Assembly (NCBI RefSeq): GCF_000720185.1
Contig: NZ_JOIY01000071.1
Location: 1 to 64,000, forward strand
Source: Streptomyces sp. NRRL S-340
Lineage (GTDB): Bacteria > Actinomycetota > Actinomycetes > Streptomycetales > Streptomycetaceae
Reading direction: 5' to 3'
Length of the DNA: 64,000 nt
The notes under the pieces were generated by a model that had not been told where the DNA came from, ran no database searches, and saw nothing but the letters and a program-made list of their open reading frames with translations. How positions within the stretch are numbered: position 1 is the stretch's first letter; each line of letters starts with the position of its first letter. Positions 52,780 through 60,969 of the stretch are shown in pieces. The position numbers and the translations under genes were made by a program.

Positions 52780-54000
52780 ATGGACCCCGACACCGGCGGC
52801 CCCCAGCCGGGCGGCCACGGACTCCTGACCGCGGGGGAGGACTGGCTGCGCATCGACGTCGGCAGCACCCTGGAGAACCCCGTCGTCACCCTCTACGCCG
52901 GAACCGATCCCGGGGCGGAGAGCGGCTGGGACGAGGTCGAGGAGACCACCGTCATCTCAGCCTGGGAGGAGGTGCCCGACCCGGACGTCAAGGAGCCCAC
53001 CGACGCCGTCGTCCGGGTCGACACGGTCACGATCTGCGGGACGGACCTGCACATCCTCAAGGGCGATGTCCCGGAGGTGCGCCCGGGCACGGTGCTGGGG
53101 CACGAGGCCGTCGGTGAGGTCGTCGAGACCGGCACCGATGTGCGGAGCGTACGGCCGGGGGAGCGGGTGCTGGTCTCCTGCATCACCGCCTGCGGGCGTT
53201 GCCGCTTCTGCCGTGAGGGCGTGTACGGCCAGTGCCTGGGCGGCGGGGGCTGGATCCTCGGCCACTTGATCGACGGCACTCAGGCGGAGTACGTGCGTGT
53301 GCCCTTCGCCGACCTGTCCGTGCATCCGCTGCCGGCCTCGGTGACGAACAGGGACGCCGTGCTGCTGGCGGACATCTTCCCCACCGCCTACGAGGTCGGC
53401 GTGCTGAACGGCCGGGTCCGGCCCGGGGACACCGTCGCCGTGGTCGGAGCAGGCCCCATCGGCCTGGCGGCCGTCGCCACCGCTCGCCTGTTCGCGCCCG
53501 AACGCGTCATCGCGGTGGACCTCGCCCCGGCCCGGCTGGAGGCCGCGAGGAAACTCGGAGCCGAGGCGGTGGCGGACGCCCGTGAGGCTCCCGAGCAACT
53601 GGTCGCGGACCTCACGGGAGGGCTCGGCGCGGACGTGGTCGTCGAGGCGGTGGGAGTGCCGGAGACGTTCGAGATGTGCACCCGCATGGTGCGGCCAGGA
53701 GGACGAGTCGCCAACGTGGGCGTCCACGGCAGGCCGGCGACCCTGCACCTGGAGGATCTATGGATCAGGAATGTGACCATCACTACGGGCTTGGTGGACA
53801 CCAGCTCCACGCCCACCCTGCTGAAGATGGCCGCTGCCGGGAGGCTGCCGACCTCCCAGCTGGTGACGCACGTCTTCCCGCTGGAGCAGACGCAGGAGGC
53901 CTACGACGTCTTCGCGCACGCCGCCGACACCGGGGCCCTGAAGGTCGTCCTCGGTGAGCTGCCGCGGAACGAGGTCCTGCCCGTGACGGCGACCGATTGA
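52780..54000 (+). CDS. Zn-dependent alcohol dehydrogenase with a foreign N-terminus
   Basis: This is a 406-residue frame. From residue ~62 it is a medium-chain Zn alcohol dehydrogenase: WEEVPDPDVKEPTDAVVRVD, TICGTDLHILKG with the catalytic Zn Cys, and GHEAVGEVVE. The structural Zn Cys cluster is ITACGRCRFCREGVYGQC. NAD binding is VAVVGAGPIGLAAVATARLF. The usual first ~18 residues of this enzyme are absent. Instead, residues 1-61 (HGLLTAGEDWLRIDVGST, NPVVTLYAGTDPG, GWDEVEETTVISA) look like the N-terminus of an unrelated beta-rich Streptomyces protein. The join near 52963 is in frame. A deletion that fused two genes is likely. Activity is uncertain because the first strand of the catalytic domain is lost. 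Confidence 0.8.
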   Translation: MDPDTGGPQPGGHGLLTAGEDWLRIDVGSTLENPVVTLYAGTDPGAESGWDEVEETTVISAWEEVPDPDVKEPTDAVVRVDTVTICGTDLHILKGDVPEVRPGTVLGHEAVGEVVETGTDVRSVRPGERVLVSCITACGRCRFCREGVYGQCLGGGGWILGHLIDGTQAEYVRVPFADLSVHPLPASVTNRDAVLLADIFPTAYEVGVLNGRVRPGDTVAVVGAGPIGLAAVATARLFAPERVIAVDLAPARLEAARKLGAEAVADAREAPEQLVADLTGGLGADVVVEAVGVPETFEMCTRMVRPGGRVANVGVHGRPATLHLEDLWIRNVTITTGLVDTSSTPTLLKMAAAGRLPTSQLVTHVFPLEQTQEAYDVFAHAADTGALKVVLGELPRNEVLPVTATD

Positions 54001-54040
54001 GCCGGCGCGCGGAGGGCGGAGCGGGTCGGCCGGCCGTTTC

Positions 54041-54080
54041 GGTCATAACCGGAGAGAGCAGGTCAGAACCGGATAGAGCG
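54041..54080. repeat. Two 20-bp tandem units upstream of the PPOX gene
   Basis: GGTCATAACCGGAGAGAGCA (54041-54060) is followed by GGTCAGAACCGGATAGAGCG (54061-54080), with three mismatches, ending ten bases before the ATG. They may be regulatory or part of the leader. Confidence 0.6.
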
Positions 54081-54089
54081 GATCGACCG

Positions 54090-54527
54090 ATGTACCGCAA
54101 TGACGGATTCCGGGAGCTGGATCGGCAGGAATGCCTGCGGTTGCTGGTCACGACCGTGGTAGGCCGTGTCGTCCACACGCGCCAGGCACTGCCCGCCGTG
54201 CTCCCGGTGAACTATCGCGTGGGCAGCGACGGCGCGGTGCTGCTGCGTACCGCGGCCGCCTCCGAGCTGGCGCGCGCGATCGACGGTGCGGTCGTGGCGT
54301 TCGAGGCCGACGAGGTGGACGCGGCGACCCGCTCCGGCTGGAGCGTCGTGGTGACGGGTTCCGCGTCCGTGATGAGCGACCCCGCCGAGCGCGGTCACCT
54401 CGTCGCGGACTGGCCTCCCTCCTGGGTGCCCTCGCCCCGTGAGGTCTTCATCCGCATCGAGCCCGAGCTGGTCACCGGCCGGGAACTGGTCGGCGGCCGC
54501 AGCTTGTACGGCCTCGATTCCTTCTGA
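54090..54527 (+). CDS. Pyridoxamine 5'-phosphate oxidase-fold flavin protein
   Basis: This 145-residue split-barrel protein begins FRELDRQECLRLLVTTVVGRVVHTRQALPAVLPVNYRV, the start seen in NimA/PPOX-like FMN-binding proteins. AFEADEVDAATRSGWSVVVTGSA is the flavin-binding core strand pair, and FIRIEPELVTGREL ends the barrel. Members reduce nitro groups, bind heme or F420. The cofactor here is probably FMN or F420. It lies 89 bases after the alcohol dehydrogenase and before a CBS-BON gene in the same direction, a set associated with redox stress. Confidence 0.85.
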   Translation: MYRNDGFRELDRQECLRLLVTTVVGRVVHTRQALPAVLPVNYRVGSDGAVLLRTAAASELARAIDGAVVAFEADEVDAATRSGWSVVVTGSASVMSDPAERGHLVADWPPSWVPSPREVFIRIEPELVTGRELVGGRSLYGLDSF

Positions 54528-54566
54528 CTTCTGGCCAGGAGTCGGCCGACCACGCGGGAGGTTGTC

Positions 54567-55255
54567 GTGCAGGGCTTCCAGTACACCGTGAGTGACGTGA
54601 TGACCAGCAAGGTCGTCGCCCTCGCAGGTGCCGCGACGTTCAAGGAGATCGTGCGGACGATGCGGCGCTGGGGCGTGAGCGCCATGCCGGTGCTGGACGG
54701 TGACGGTCACGTCACCGGGTCGTCTCCGAGGCGGACCTGCTGCGCAAGGAGGAGTTCCGTGACAGCGACGTGGACCGGCCCGTTGGTGACGTGGACCGGC
54801 CCGTCGGATCGGCCGGCCCGCCGGGCGCGGTCAGAGCGCGGGCGGTCACGGCCCAGGACCTGGCGACCAGACCGGCGGTCTCCGTCCGTGCCGACGCGAC
54901 CCTCGCCGCGGCTGCCAGAATCATGGCCCGGCACGGGATCAAGCGGCTTCCTGTCGTCGATGACCGAGGGGTTCTCATCGGCATCGTCAGCCGCTCCGAT
55001 CTCCTCAAGGTGTTCCTCCGCAGCGACGAGGCCATCGCGCAGGAGGTCCGGCACCAGGTCGTCGCCGGGCGGTTCCCGGTTCCGCTCGACTCGGTGCGCG
55101 TGCGGGTGCGCGAAGGCGTCGTCACTTTGTCGGGGGAGGTGGCGGACGTGTCCATGGTGCCGCTCGCCCTGCGCCTGGTCCGCTCGGTCGAGGGAGTGGT
55201 GGATGTCCGCTCCACGGTCACGACGTCGCGGCGGAGCACCGGCCCGGCGGCATGA
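54567..55255 (+). pseudogene. CBS-BON domain protein with frameshift
   Basis: A GTG at 54567, with GGGAGG upstream, starts YTVSDVMTSKVVALAGAATF, the first CBS motif. Near 54715, after DGDGHVTG, the coding frame changes. The continuing frame contains SEADLLRKEEFRDSD, RPAVSVRADATLAAAARIM, IKRLPVVDDRGVLIGIVSRS and a BON domain (VRVREGVVTLSGEVADVSMV). The intact paralogue at 55347 shows what the joined sequence should be. A small indel broke the gene unless it is a sequencing error. Confidence 0.8.
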
Positions 55256-55346
55256 TGGTCCGTGGCCAGGAGGCTCCGGCGCGGTGTCGCTCCCACGGTC
55301 TCTCGGGCGCCGCCCAGTGAGGATGCCGGAGACCCCCCTTCAGGCT

Positions 55347-56012
55347 TCAGTCCGGGTCCACCGGGGCGGCCGCGCTCGTCAGCCGGCAGTCGACGTCCAC
55401 CACGCCCTCGACGGCGCGTGCGAGGCGCGCGGCGACGGGCACGAACGACGTGTCCCTGATGCGCCCGGTGAGGGTCACCACACCGTCGCAGACCTCGACG
55501 CGGGCCGTCTCGCCGGTGGCGTGGAAGAGGGGTGACACGACTTCCCGCCGTACTTCCTCGGCGATGTCGTCGTCCGAGCGCAGGAACACCTTCAGCAGGT
55601 CCGCGCGGCTGACCAGTCCTTCGAGCATGCCCTCGGCGCTGACGACGGGAAGCCGTTTCACCTTGCGCACGGCCATGATGCGGGCCGCCTCGGCGAGTGT
55701 GGCGTCCGCGTGAACGGTCACGGCCGGCGTGCTCATCAGTTCTCCGGCGGTCAGGGCGCCCGCCTTGGCGAGGTCGGGCAGGCGCCTCAGTTGAGTGAAG
55801 CGGTCCGGATCGCTGTCACGGAACTCCTCCTTCGGCAGCAGATCGGCCTCTGAGACGACGCCGATCACCCGGCCCTCGCCCTCCAGGACCGGGAGCGCGC
55901 TGACCTTCCACTGCTCCATGAGGCTGATGATGTCCTTGAACGGGGCGTCGCGCCCCACGGCCACGACGGTCTGCGTCATGACGTCGCTGACGGAGTGCGG
56001 GCTGCTGGGCAT
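55347..56012 (-). CDS. CBS-pair and BON domain protein
   Basis: This is a 221-residue protein with AAGGAGG before the ATG. CBS1 is VSDVMTQTVVAVGRDAPFKDIISLMEQWKVSALPVLEGEGRVIGVVSEADLL, and CBS2 contains PAVTVHADATLAEAARIMAV, then KRLPVVSAEGMLEGLVSRADLL. The C-terminal BON domain is ARVEVCDGVVTLTGRIRDTSFVPV. CBS pairs bind adenosine nucleotides, and BON domains bind membranes or phospholipids. The protein is probably an energy-sensing stress factor. It is downstream of the cNMP-binding gene on the same strand, 61 bases away. Confidence 0.92.
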   Translation of the reverse strand: MPSSPHSVSDVMTQTVVAVGRDAPFKDIISLMEQWKVSALPVLEGEGRVIGVVSEADLLPKEEFRDSDPDRFTQLRRLPDLAKAGALTAGELMSTPAVTVHADATLAEAARIMAVRKVKRLPVVSAEGMLEGLVSRADLLKVFLRSDDDIAEEVRREVVSPLFHATGETARVEVCDGVVTLTGRIRDTSFVPVAARLARAVEGVVDVDCRLTSAAAPVDPD

Positions 56013-56073
56013 GGTCTCGTTCTCCTCCTTAAGGTGCCGGTGCGCCGCTGTCCCGTCCGGCCTTGCCGGAGCG

Positions 56074-56526
56074 TCACCGGGGTCCGCTGCCGTAGGGGGC
56101 GTACAGGTCCAGGAGGCGGATCCGGGCCGCGTGCAGCCGGTGGGCGGTCACCTTGCCGACCCAGCGGGCGACGGCACGTCCGAACTCCGCGTCCCGCTCG
56201 CACAGCATCCGTACGGTGGCCGCCTCGAACTCGTGGGCGCGTACCGGGCTGGTGGCCCCGGCGCCCAAGTGCCACAGGTAGGGCGGGAAGTGCCAGGACC
56301 AGCCGACCAGTTCTCCGTGGCCCAGGGTCTCGATGACGGCGGCGCGGCGGCCGGGGACGTGCAGGTCGAGGGCGATCGTTCCGGTCCGGATGATCCAGAA
56401 GCGCTCCGCGTGCTGCCCTTCCTCGAACAGGCGGGCGCCCATGGGGAAGGAGACGTCGTGGGCCAGGGACATCAGCTGTGCCCGGTGTTCGGCGGGCAGC
56501 GCGGCGGCCTGGGTGGTGGAGGTCAT
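56074..56526 (-). CDS. Cyclic nucleotide-binding domain protein
   Basis: This 150-residue protein has AAGGAG before the ATG. It consists almost entirely of a cNMP-binding beta roll: FPMGARLFEEGQHAERFWIIRTGTIALDLHVPGRRAAVIETLGHGELVGWSW. The C helix is AATVRMLCERDAEFGRAVAR. No helix-turn-helix follows, so it is not a complete Crp-type regulator. The usual phosphate-binding Arg segment is not clear, so the ligand may differ. It probably acts with the CBS-BON protein in the same operon. Confidence 0.85.
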   Translation of the reverse strand: MTSTTQAAALPAEHRAQLMSLAHDVSFPMGARLFEEGQHAERFWIIRTGTIALDLHVPGRRAAVIETLGHGELVGWSWHFPPYLWHLGAGATSPVRAHEFEAATVRMLCERDAEFGRAVARWVGKVTAHRLHAARIRLLDLYAPYGSGPR

Positions 56527-56673
56527 CGTAGAACTCCTTCCGCGGTGCCGACCCGACGGGAGGGCGGCTCACCTTCAGCGTGCGGTCGCCCGGACGCGGG
56601 CCGCCACGGGCCGTCCGGGCCGAGTGGAGGGCCCTTCGGCCTCAAGCGCCCCCGCGCCCCGGTCCGCATCCGC

Positions 56674-56928
56674 TCAGCGCAGGCGCCGCAGATACGGGTC
56701 GTGGGGGCGGCGCGGGAGCAGGTGGACGCGCGCCGCGGCCACGCGTTCGGCGGCCTGCCGGGCGGAGGTACGGCTGATGGCGAAGAACCGCAGCCGCAGG
56801 TTCGCGTCGGGCATCCCCCCGTACAGGTGCAGCACCCCGGCGTGGTCGCCGGGGTGCGAGCGGCGGATCCGGATGGTGGTGCCGTCGGTCAGCAGCGCGT
56901 GCACCGGTGCTTGCTCGGTGTCGGCCAT
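56674..56928 (-). pseudogene. N-terminal remnant of a Pat-like GNAT/acyl-CoA ligase-type protein
   Basis: The 84-residue frame starts with GGAGGGAGA before the ATG and reads VHALLTDGTTIRIRRSHPGD, then NLRLRFFAISRTSARQAAER. This is the usual start of very large GNAT-ADP-forming ligase fusions and Pat-type lysine acetyltransferases. Those are hundreds of residues longer; here the frame ends after RRPHDPYLRRLR. The acetyltransferase fold is not present. Confidence 0.65.
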
Positions 56929-57218
56929 CGCGTACGTCTCCCTCCGCGCTCACGGCCCCAGCCTGTGATGCCTCAGCTCCGTGCCACAGAGGCCGGCCGG
57001 GCACCGGAGGGGGGCGGCCCTCGTCCGCGGCGTTGGCCTGCCGTGCCGGGCACCACCCGTGTCGCCGGGTACCGGGCGCCGGAGCCCTGGAGCCGGGGCC
57101 CTGTGCCGCGTCGTGCGGGGACCGTGGGCCTCGCGCCGGGCGGCGCCGGATGCGACGGTGGCGGCAGCGGGACGTCCCGGAGCAGGATGCGGCATTCGGC
57201 TGAGAGGCGGTGACAAGG

Positions 57219-58094
57219 ATGGAGTTGCCCCTGGTCGTGGGTGTGGACGGTTCGGGAGCGAGCCTGGCCGCGGTGGACTGGGCGGTGGACGAGGCCGCCC
57301 GGCACGGTCTGCCGCTCAGGTTGGTGTACGGCTCCCTGTGGGAGCGTTACGAGGGGAGTGAGCCCTCGGGCAGTCCTGAGTGCCCCTCGGAGCAGGTGAT
57401 GGCCGAGCACGTGGTCGCCGTCGCCGAGGAGCGGGCACGGCGCCGCGACCCCGGTGCCAAGGTGACCTCGGACGTCCTTCCCGAGGACCCGGTCTCCGCT
57501 CTGGCGGGCGCCGGGGACAGCGCCTTCGCCGTGGTCACCGGCTCCCGGGGACGGGGCGAGCTGAAGGGCTTGCTGCTGGGGTCGGTGAGCCTGGCGGTGG
57601 CGGGCCGGGCACGGTGCCCGGTGATCGTGGTCCGCGGGGACGCCGCCGGGCCGGCCGGGACGCACGAGCGGATCCTGCTCGGCGCTGGTGGAGTGGAGAC
57701 CGGTCGAGAGGCGGTCCGGTTCGCCTTCCGCGAGGCCGGGGTACGTCGCTGCGTTCTCGAGATCGTCCGCGCGTGGCGCAGCCCGCGACCCGCAGCGGCC
57801 GGTGGCCCGGTGGCGGGTGAGGACTCCGCGCCGGGACAGGAGGAACGAGCCGCGGGACTGCTCGAACAACTGCTGAGTGAAGCCATGGTCGACCATCCGG
57901 CGGTCCGGCAGCGCTGCGCGACCGTTGAGGGTCCGCCGCACCGGGTGCTTGTGGAGCTATCGGCCGCCGCTGATCTGGTGATCGTCGGTGCGCGGCGCGA
58001 AGCAGGAGCCTTCGGGTTCCAACTGGGCCGTACGGCACACGCGTTGCTGCACCATGCGAGATGTCCGGTGGCGGTGGTTCCGCAGCGGATGTGA
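57219..58094 (+). CDS. Universal stress protein with two USP domains
   Basis: This is a 291-residue protein; the ATG at 57219 is preferred, and a GTG at 57210 is also possible. Domain 1 is PLVVGVDGSGASLAAVDWAVDEA with the nucleotide loop VTGSRGRGELKGLLLGSVS. Domain 2 begins RILLGAGGVETGREAVRFAF and has the loop VGARREAGAFGFQLGRTAHALL. Tandem USPs bind ATP and are induced by hypoxia or nitric oxide in actinobacteria. The gene is flanked by CBS, cNMP and nitroreductase genes, consistent with such a stress set. Confidence 0.93.
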   Translation: MELPLVVGVDGSGASLAAVDWAVDEAARHGLPLRLVYGSLWERYEGSEPSGSPECPSEQVMAEHVVAVAEERARRRDPGAKVTSDVLPEDPVSALAGAGDSAFAVVTGSRGRGELKGLLLGSVSLAVAGRARCPVIVVRGDAAGPAGTHERILLGAGGVETGREAVRFAFREAGVRRCVLEIVRAWRSPRPAAAGGPVAGEDSAPGQEERAAGLLEQLLSEAMVDHPAVRQRCATVEGPPHRVLVELSAAADLVIVGARREAGAFGFQLGRTAHALLHHARCPVAVVPQRM

Positions 58095-58101
58095 CAGCCT
58101 G

Positions 58102-58118
58102 GTGGCGCCGGGCGCCAC
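58102..58118. terminator. Small hairpin after the universal stress protein gene
   Basis: GTGGCGC (58102-58108) pairs with GCGCCAC (58112-58118) around three bases, seven bases after the stop. Confidence 0.45.
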
Positions 58119-58298
58119 ACCGCAGGCGACGCGGCGAGGTCGTCGGCGAGACCACGGCCGGCCCCTCCTCGTAGGGCACCGCCGCCGTGTGCCGGTGGCG
58201 GTCGCAGGGGGCTGCCGCCGGCGCCGACACGTGGGCGGGGACGGAGAACCGAGCCGTCGGCACCCACCGCCCGTGAGCCGGCGGCGCGATGCCCTGCG

Positions 58299-59615
58299 AT
58301 GTCGGAACGCGTGAGTGGTCAGGGCGGGGGCGGGGAGATGCGCAGAGCTTCGAGGACGGCTGGAGCGCCGGACGAGCTGGAACGTCGCCTGGGAGTGCCG
58401 GACGCCGTGGTGATCGGTCTCGGCGCGATGCTGGGAGCGGGAATCTTCGCGGCGCCGGGCCCCGCGGCGCGCGCGGCGGGTTCGGCACTGTTGGCGGGGC
58501 TGGCCGTCGCGGCGGTGGTGGCGTACTGCAACGCCACCTCGTCGGCGCGGCTGGCCGCCAGATACCCGGCCTCGGGCGGCGCCTACGTCTACGGACGTGA
58601 GCGGCTGGGCGCGTTCTGGGGATACCTCGCCGGCTGGGCCTTCGTGACCGGCAAGACGGCCTCGTGCGCGGCGATGGCTCTCACCGTGGGCACTTACGTG
58701 TCACCCGCTCACGCACACGTGGTCGCGGTCGGGGCTGTGGTGGTGGTGACCGCCGTCGACTACGCCGGTGTGCGTAAGTCGGCGTGGCTGACCCGAGTGA
58801 TCGTCACGCTCGTGCTGGCCGTTCTCGCCGCCGTCGTGGCGGTCTCGCTGGCCGCGGGCACCGCCGGCGTCACGCACGCGGGCGGGGGACCACGCGTTTC
58901 GTTCGGCGGGGTGCTTCAGGCCGGCGGGCTGCTGTTCTTCGCCTTCGCGGGCTACGCCCGGATCGCCACGCTCGGGGAGGAGGTGCGCGACCCGGCGCGG
59001 ACCGTCCCCCGTGCCGTACGCCTCGCGCTCGGCACCACTGTCGTCGTCTACGCCCTCGTCGCCGTCAGCGCCCTGACCGTGCTCGGCCCCGGCCGCCTGG
59101 CCGAGTCTCCCGCACCGCTGGTGGAGACGGTGCGGGCCGCGGGCGCCGGTCGTCTCGCACCCGTGGTCCGGGCGGGCGCGGCGCTCGCGTCGCTGGGTTC
59201 GCTGCTCGCTCTGGTCCTCGGGGTCTCGCGCACGGTGCTCGCCATGGCTCGCGACCGGCACCTCCCCCCTGTCCTGTCCGCCGTTCACCCCCGGTTCAAG
59301 GTGCCGCACCGGGCCGGGGCGGCGGTCGGCGCGGTGGTGGCCGTCGTCGCGGCGGTGGCCGACGTGCGTGCGGCGATCGGCTTCTCCTCCTTCGGCGTGC
59401 TGGCCTACTACGCCGTCGCCAACGCCTCCGCCTGGACCCTGTCAGGGACCGGAGGCGGCCGAGCCGGGCTCGTTCCCGCCGTAGGCCTGGCGGGCTGTCT
59501 CGCGCTCGCGCTCGCCCTGCCCATGGCCTCGGTGATCAGCGGTGCCGCCGTGCTCGCCGCCGGTGCTGCGATCTACGGCGCCCGTCGTGCGCTCGCGGGC
59601 CGGGCCGCCGCCTGA
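58299..59615 (+). CDS. APC-family amino acid/amine permease
   Basis: This 438-residue membrane protein has about 12 helices. The first is preceded by ELERRLGVPDAVVIGLGAMLGAGIFAAPGPAA, the conserved unwound helix-1 motif of the APC superfamily (Gly-rich GAGIF). The third-helix region includes ASGGAYVYGRERLGAFWGYLAGWAFVTGKTASCAA, typical of YhdG/cationic amino acid-type members. Substrate is unknown. It lies 204 bases after the universal stress protein in the same direction, and its end is followed by an inverted-repeat element. Confidence 0.9.
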   Translation: MSERVSGQGGGGEMRRASRTAGAPDELERRLGVPDAVVIGLGAMLGAGIFAAPGPAARAAGSALLAGLAVAAVVAYCNATSSARLAARYPASGGAYVYGRERLGAFWGYLAGWAFVTGKTASCAAMALTVGTYVSPAHAHVVAVGAVVVVTAVDYAGVRKSAWLTRVIVTLVLAVLAAVVAVSLAAGTAGVTHAGGGPRVSFGGVLQAGGLLFFAFAGYARIATLGEEVRDPARTVPRAVRLALGTTVVVYALVAVSALTVLGPGRLAESPAPLVETVRAAGAGRLAPVVRAGAALASLGSLLALVLGVSRTVLAMARDRHLPPVLSAVHPRFKVPHRAGAAVGAVVAVVAAVADVRAAIGFSSFGVLAYYAVANASAWTLSGTGGGRAGLVPAVGLAGCLALALALPMASVISGAAVLAAGAAIYGARRALAGRAAA

Positions 59616-59664
59616 GCCCGGTCCACGACGCGGAGAGCCGCGACACGCCGGATCCGTTTGCCTA

Positions 59665-59828
59665 AGAGCTGCGAACAAAAGGGGCGCCCGGCTCGCGACG
59701 CCCGGCACGCACGCTCGCGGCGTTGCCGGAAGGCCCTGGTGGCTCCGCTACAAGGACCTTCCGGCGCCTTGCGATCGCACGCACCGGACGCCGCGAGCTG
59801 ACCGGACTCCCCTTTTGTTCGCAACTCT
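59665..59828. mobile_element. MITE-like element, copy 2 (complete)
   Basis: A 164-bp element with terminal inverted repeats: AGAGCTGCGAACAAAAGGGG at 59665-59684, and the complement of AGAGTTGCGAACAAAAGGGG at 59809-59828 (one mismatch). Inside, the arms GCTCGCGGCGT/ACGCCGCGAGC and CCGGAAGG/CCTTCCGG would fold the single strand into a long nested hairpin. No protein is encoded. A second, right-truncated copy is at 10598. No target duplication is clear. The right end directly abuts a broken nitroreductase gene. Confidence 0.85.
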
Positions 59829-60298
59829 GAAGAGGACCTGACCCGATGGACCAGGCTCGGTGCGGAGGCCAGGTCCGCCGTCGACGGTGTCCCGGAGTAC
59901 GCCTTCGGTCCGAGCCGACGGGACGGCAAGTCCCTCCTGCGGGACTTCGCGGGGCGCCACCGGGTGGCGGGCCGTGACCGTCCGTCCTTCGAGGGACGCC
60001 CGCAACTGGCCATGCTCAGCACCCGCGGGGACACCCCGCGGGACTGGCTGGTCACCGGCCAGGCACTGGAACGCGTCCTGCTGGAGACGACGTCGGGCGG
60101 GCTCGCCACGTCCCTGACGTCCCACCCGCTGGAAAGCGCGGACCTCCGTCTGCTTGTCAACGACTCCGTCAGCGGCCGCGGTCACGTCCAGATGGTGCTG
60201 CGCCTCGGATACGGCCTCACGGACCGGCGACGCCTCGCGGATCCGTCGAGGACGTCTTCGGCGTCCTCGACGGAGCAGAGGACACGCCCGGCAGCTGA
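59829..60298 (+). pseudogene. Acg-type nitroreductase, C-terminal remnant
   Basis: Reading starts immediately after the element: EEDLTRWTRLGAEARSAVDG, VPEYAFGPSRRDGKSLLRDF, GRPQLAMLSTRGDTPRDWLV and TGQALERVLLETTSGGLATS, then HVQMVLRLGYG. This is the C-terminal half of the Acg family (flavin nitroreductase-like, dormancy associated). The N-terminal half is absent. Close to the end, after LRLGYGLTD, the natural ending SVEDVFGVLDGAEDTPGS is in another frame, so there is also a frameshift. Confidence 0.75.
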
Positions 60299-60472
60299 CC
60301 CACGTCGGCCACCGGGATCTCCTGGGGAGCGGACGGCAGTCCATTTCAGAGGAAACACAGAGCATTCGACCGCTGGTACGGGAGTCCTGTCCTGAGCACC
60401 ATGAAAGTGTCATGCCCATGGCCAGAACCTGACCTGTGTCGCCGTCAGGTTCCACACTTGAGGAGCACCCCC

Positions 60473-60931
60473 ATGAACTTCTCATCGGCTCTGCCCTTAC
60501 GCAGCTTGCGTCCCGTCGCCCAGGCCGTGTTCCGCCTGGTGACCGGGTTCCTCTTCGCCTGCCACGGCGCGGCGTCCTTGTTCGGCGTCCTGGGCGGGGC
60601 CCACGGCGGTGGCAGCGTGCCCACCCTGCAGTGGCCCGCGTGGTGGGCCGCCGCCATCCAGCTGGTCGGCGGAGCCCTCGTGGCCCTCGGCCTGTTCACG
60701 CGGACGGCAGCTGTCATCTGCTCCGGATCCATGGCCTACGCCTACTTCAGCGTGCACCAGTCGCACGCTCTGCTCCCGATCGACAACGGCGGCGAGCCTG
60801 CGGTCATGTTCTGCTGGACATTCCTCCTCATCGCCTGCCTCGGCCCCGGTGCCTGGGCAGCGGAATCCTTGCTGAGGAGAGGCACCGTGGCAGCGGACGA
60901 GGACGGCGTGGCACCCGTACCCACCTCGTAG
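60473..60931 (+). CDS. DoxX-family membrane protein
   Basis: This 152-residue protein has GAGGAG eight bases before the ATG. Four membrane segments are visible, starting with AQAVFRLVTGFLFACHGAAS, the DoxX signature with a conserved His. It continues LQWPAWWAAAIQLVGGALVALGLFTRTAAVICSGSMAYAYF. DoxX proteins are linked to thiol or oxidative stress handling in the membrane in some actinobacteria. It stands alone, ended by a hairpin at 60953-60969. Confidence 0.88.
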   Translation: MNFSSALPLRSLRPVAQAVFRLVTGFLFACHGAASLFGVLGGAHGGGSVPTLQWPAWWAAAIQLVGGALVALGLFTRTAAVICSGSMAYAYFSVHQSHALLPIDNGGEPAVMFCWTFLLIACLGPGAWAAESLLRRGTVAADEDGVAPVPTS

Positions 60932-60952
60932 TCATCACTCCACCCGCGCCGT

Positions 60953-60969
60953 CGGCACGGAACGTGCCG
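60953..60969. terminator. Hairpin after DoxX gene
   Basis: CGGCACG (60953-60959) pairs with CGTGCCG (60963-60969) around three bases, 22 bases after the stop. Confidence 0.5.
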
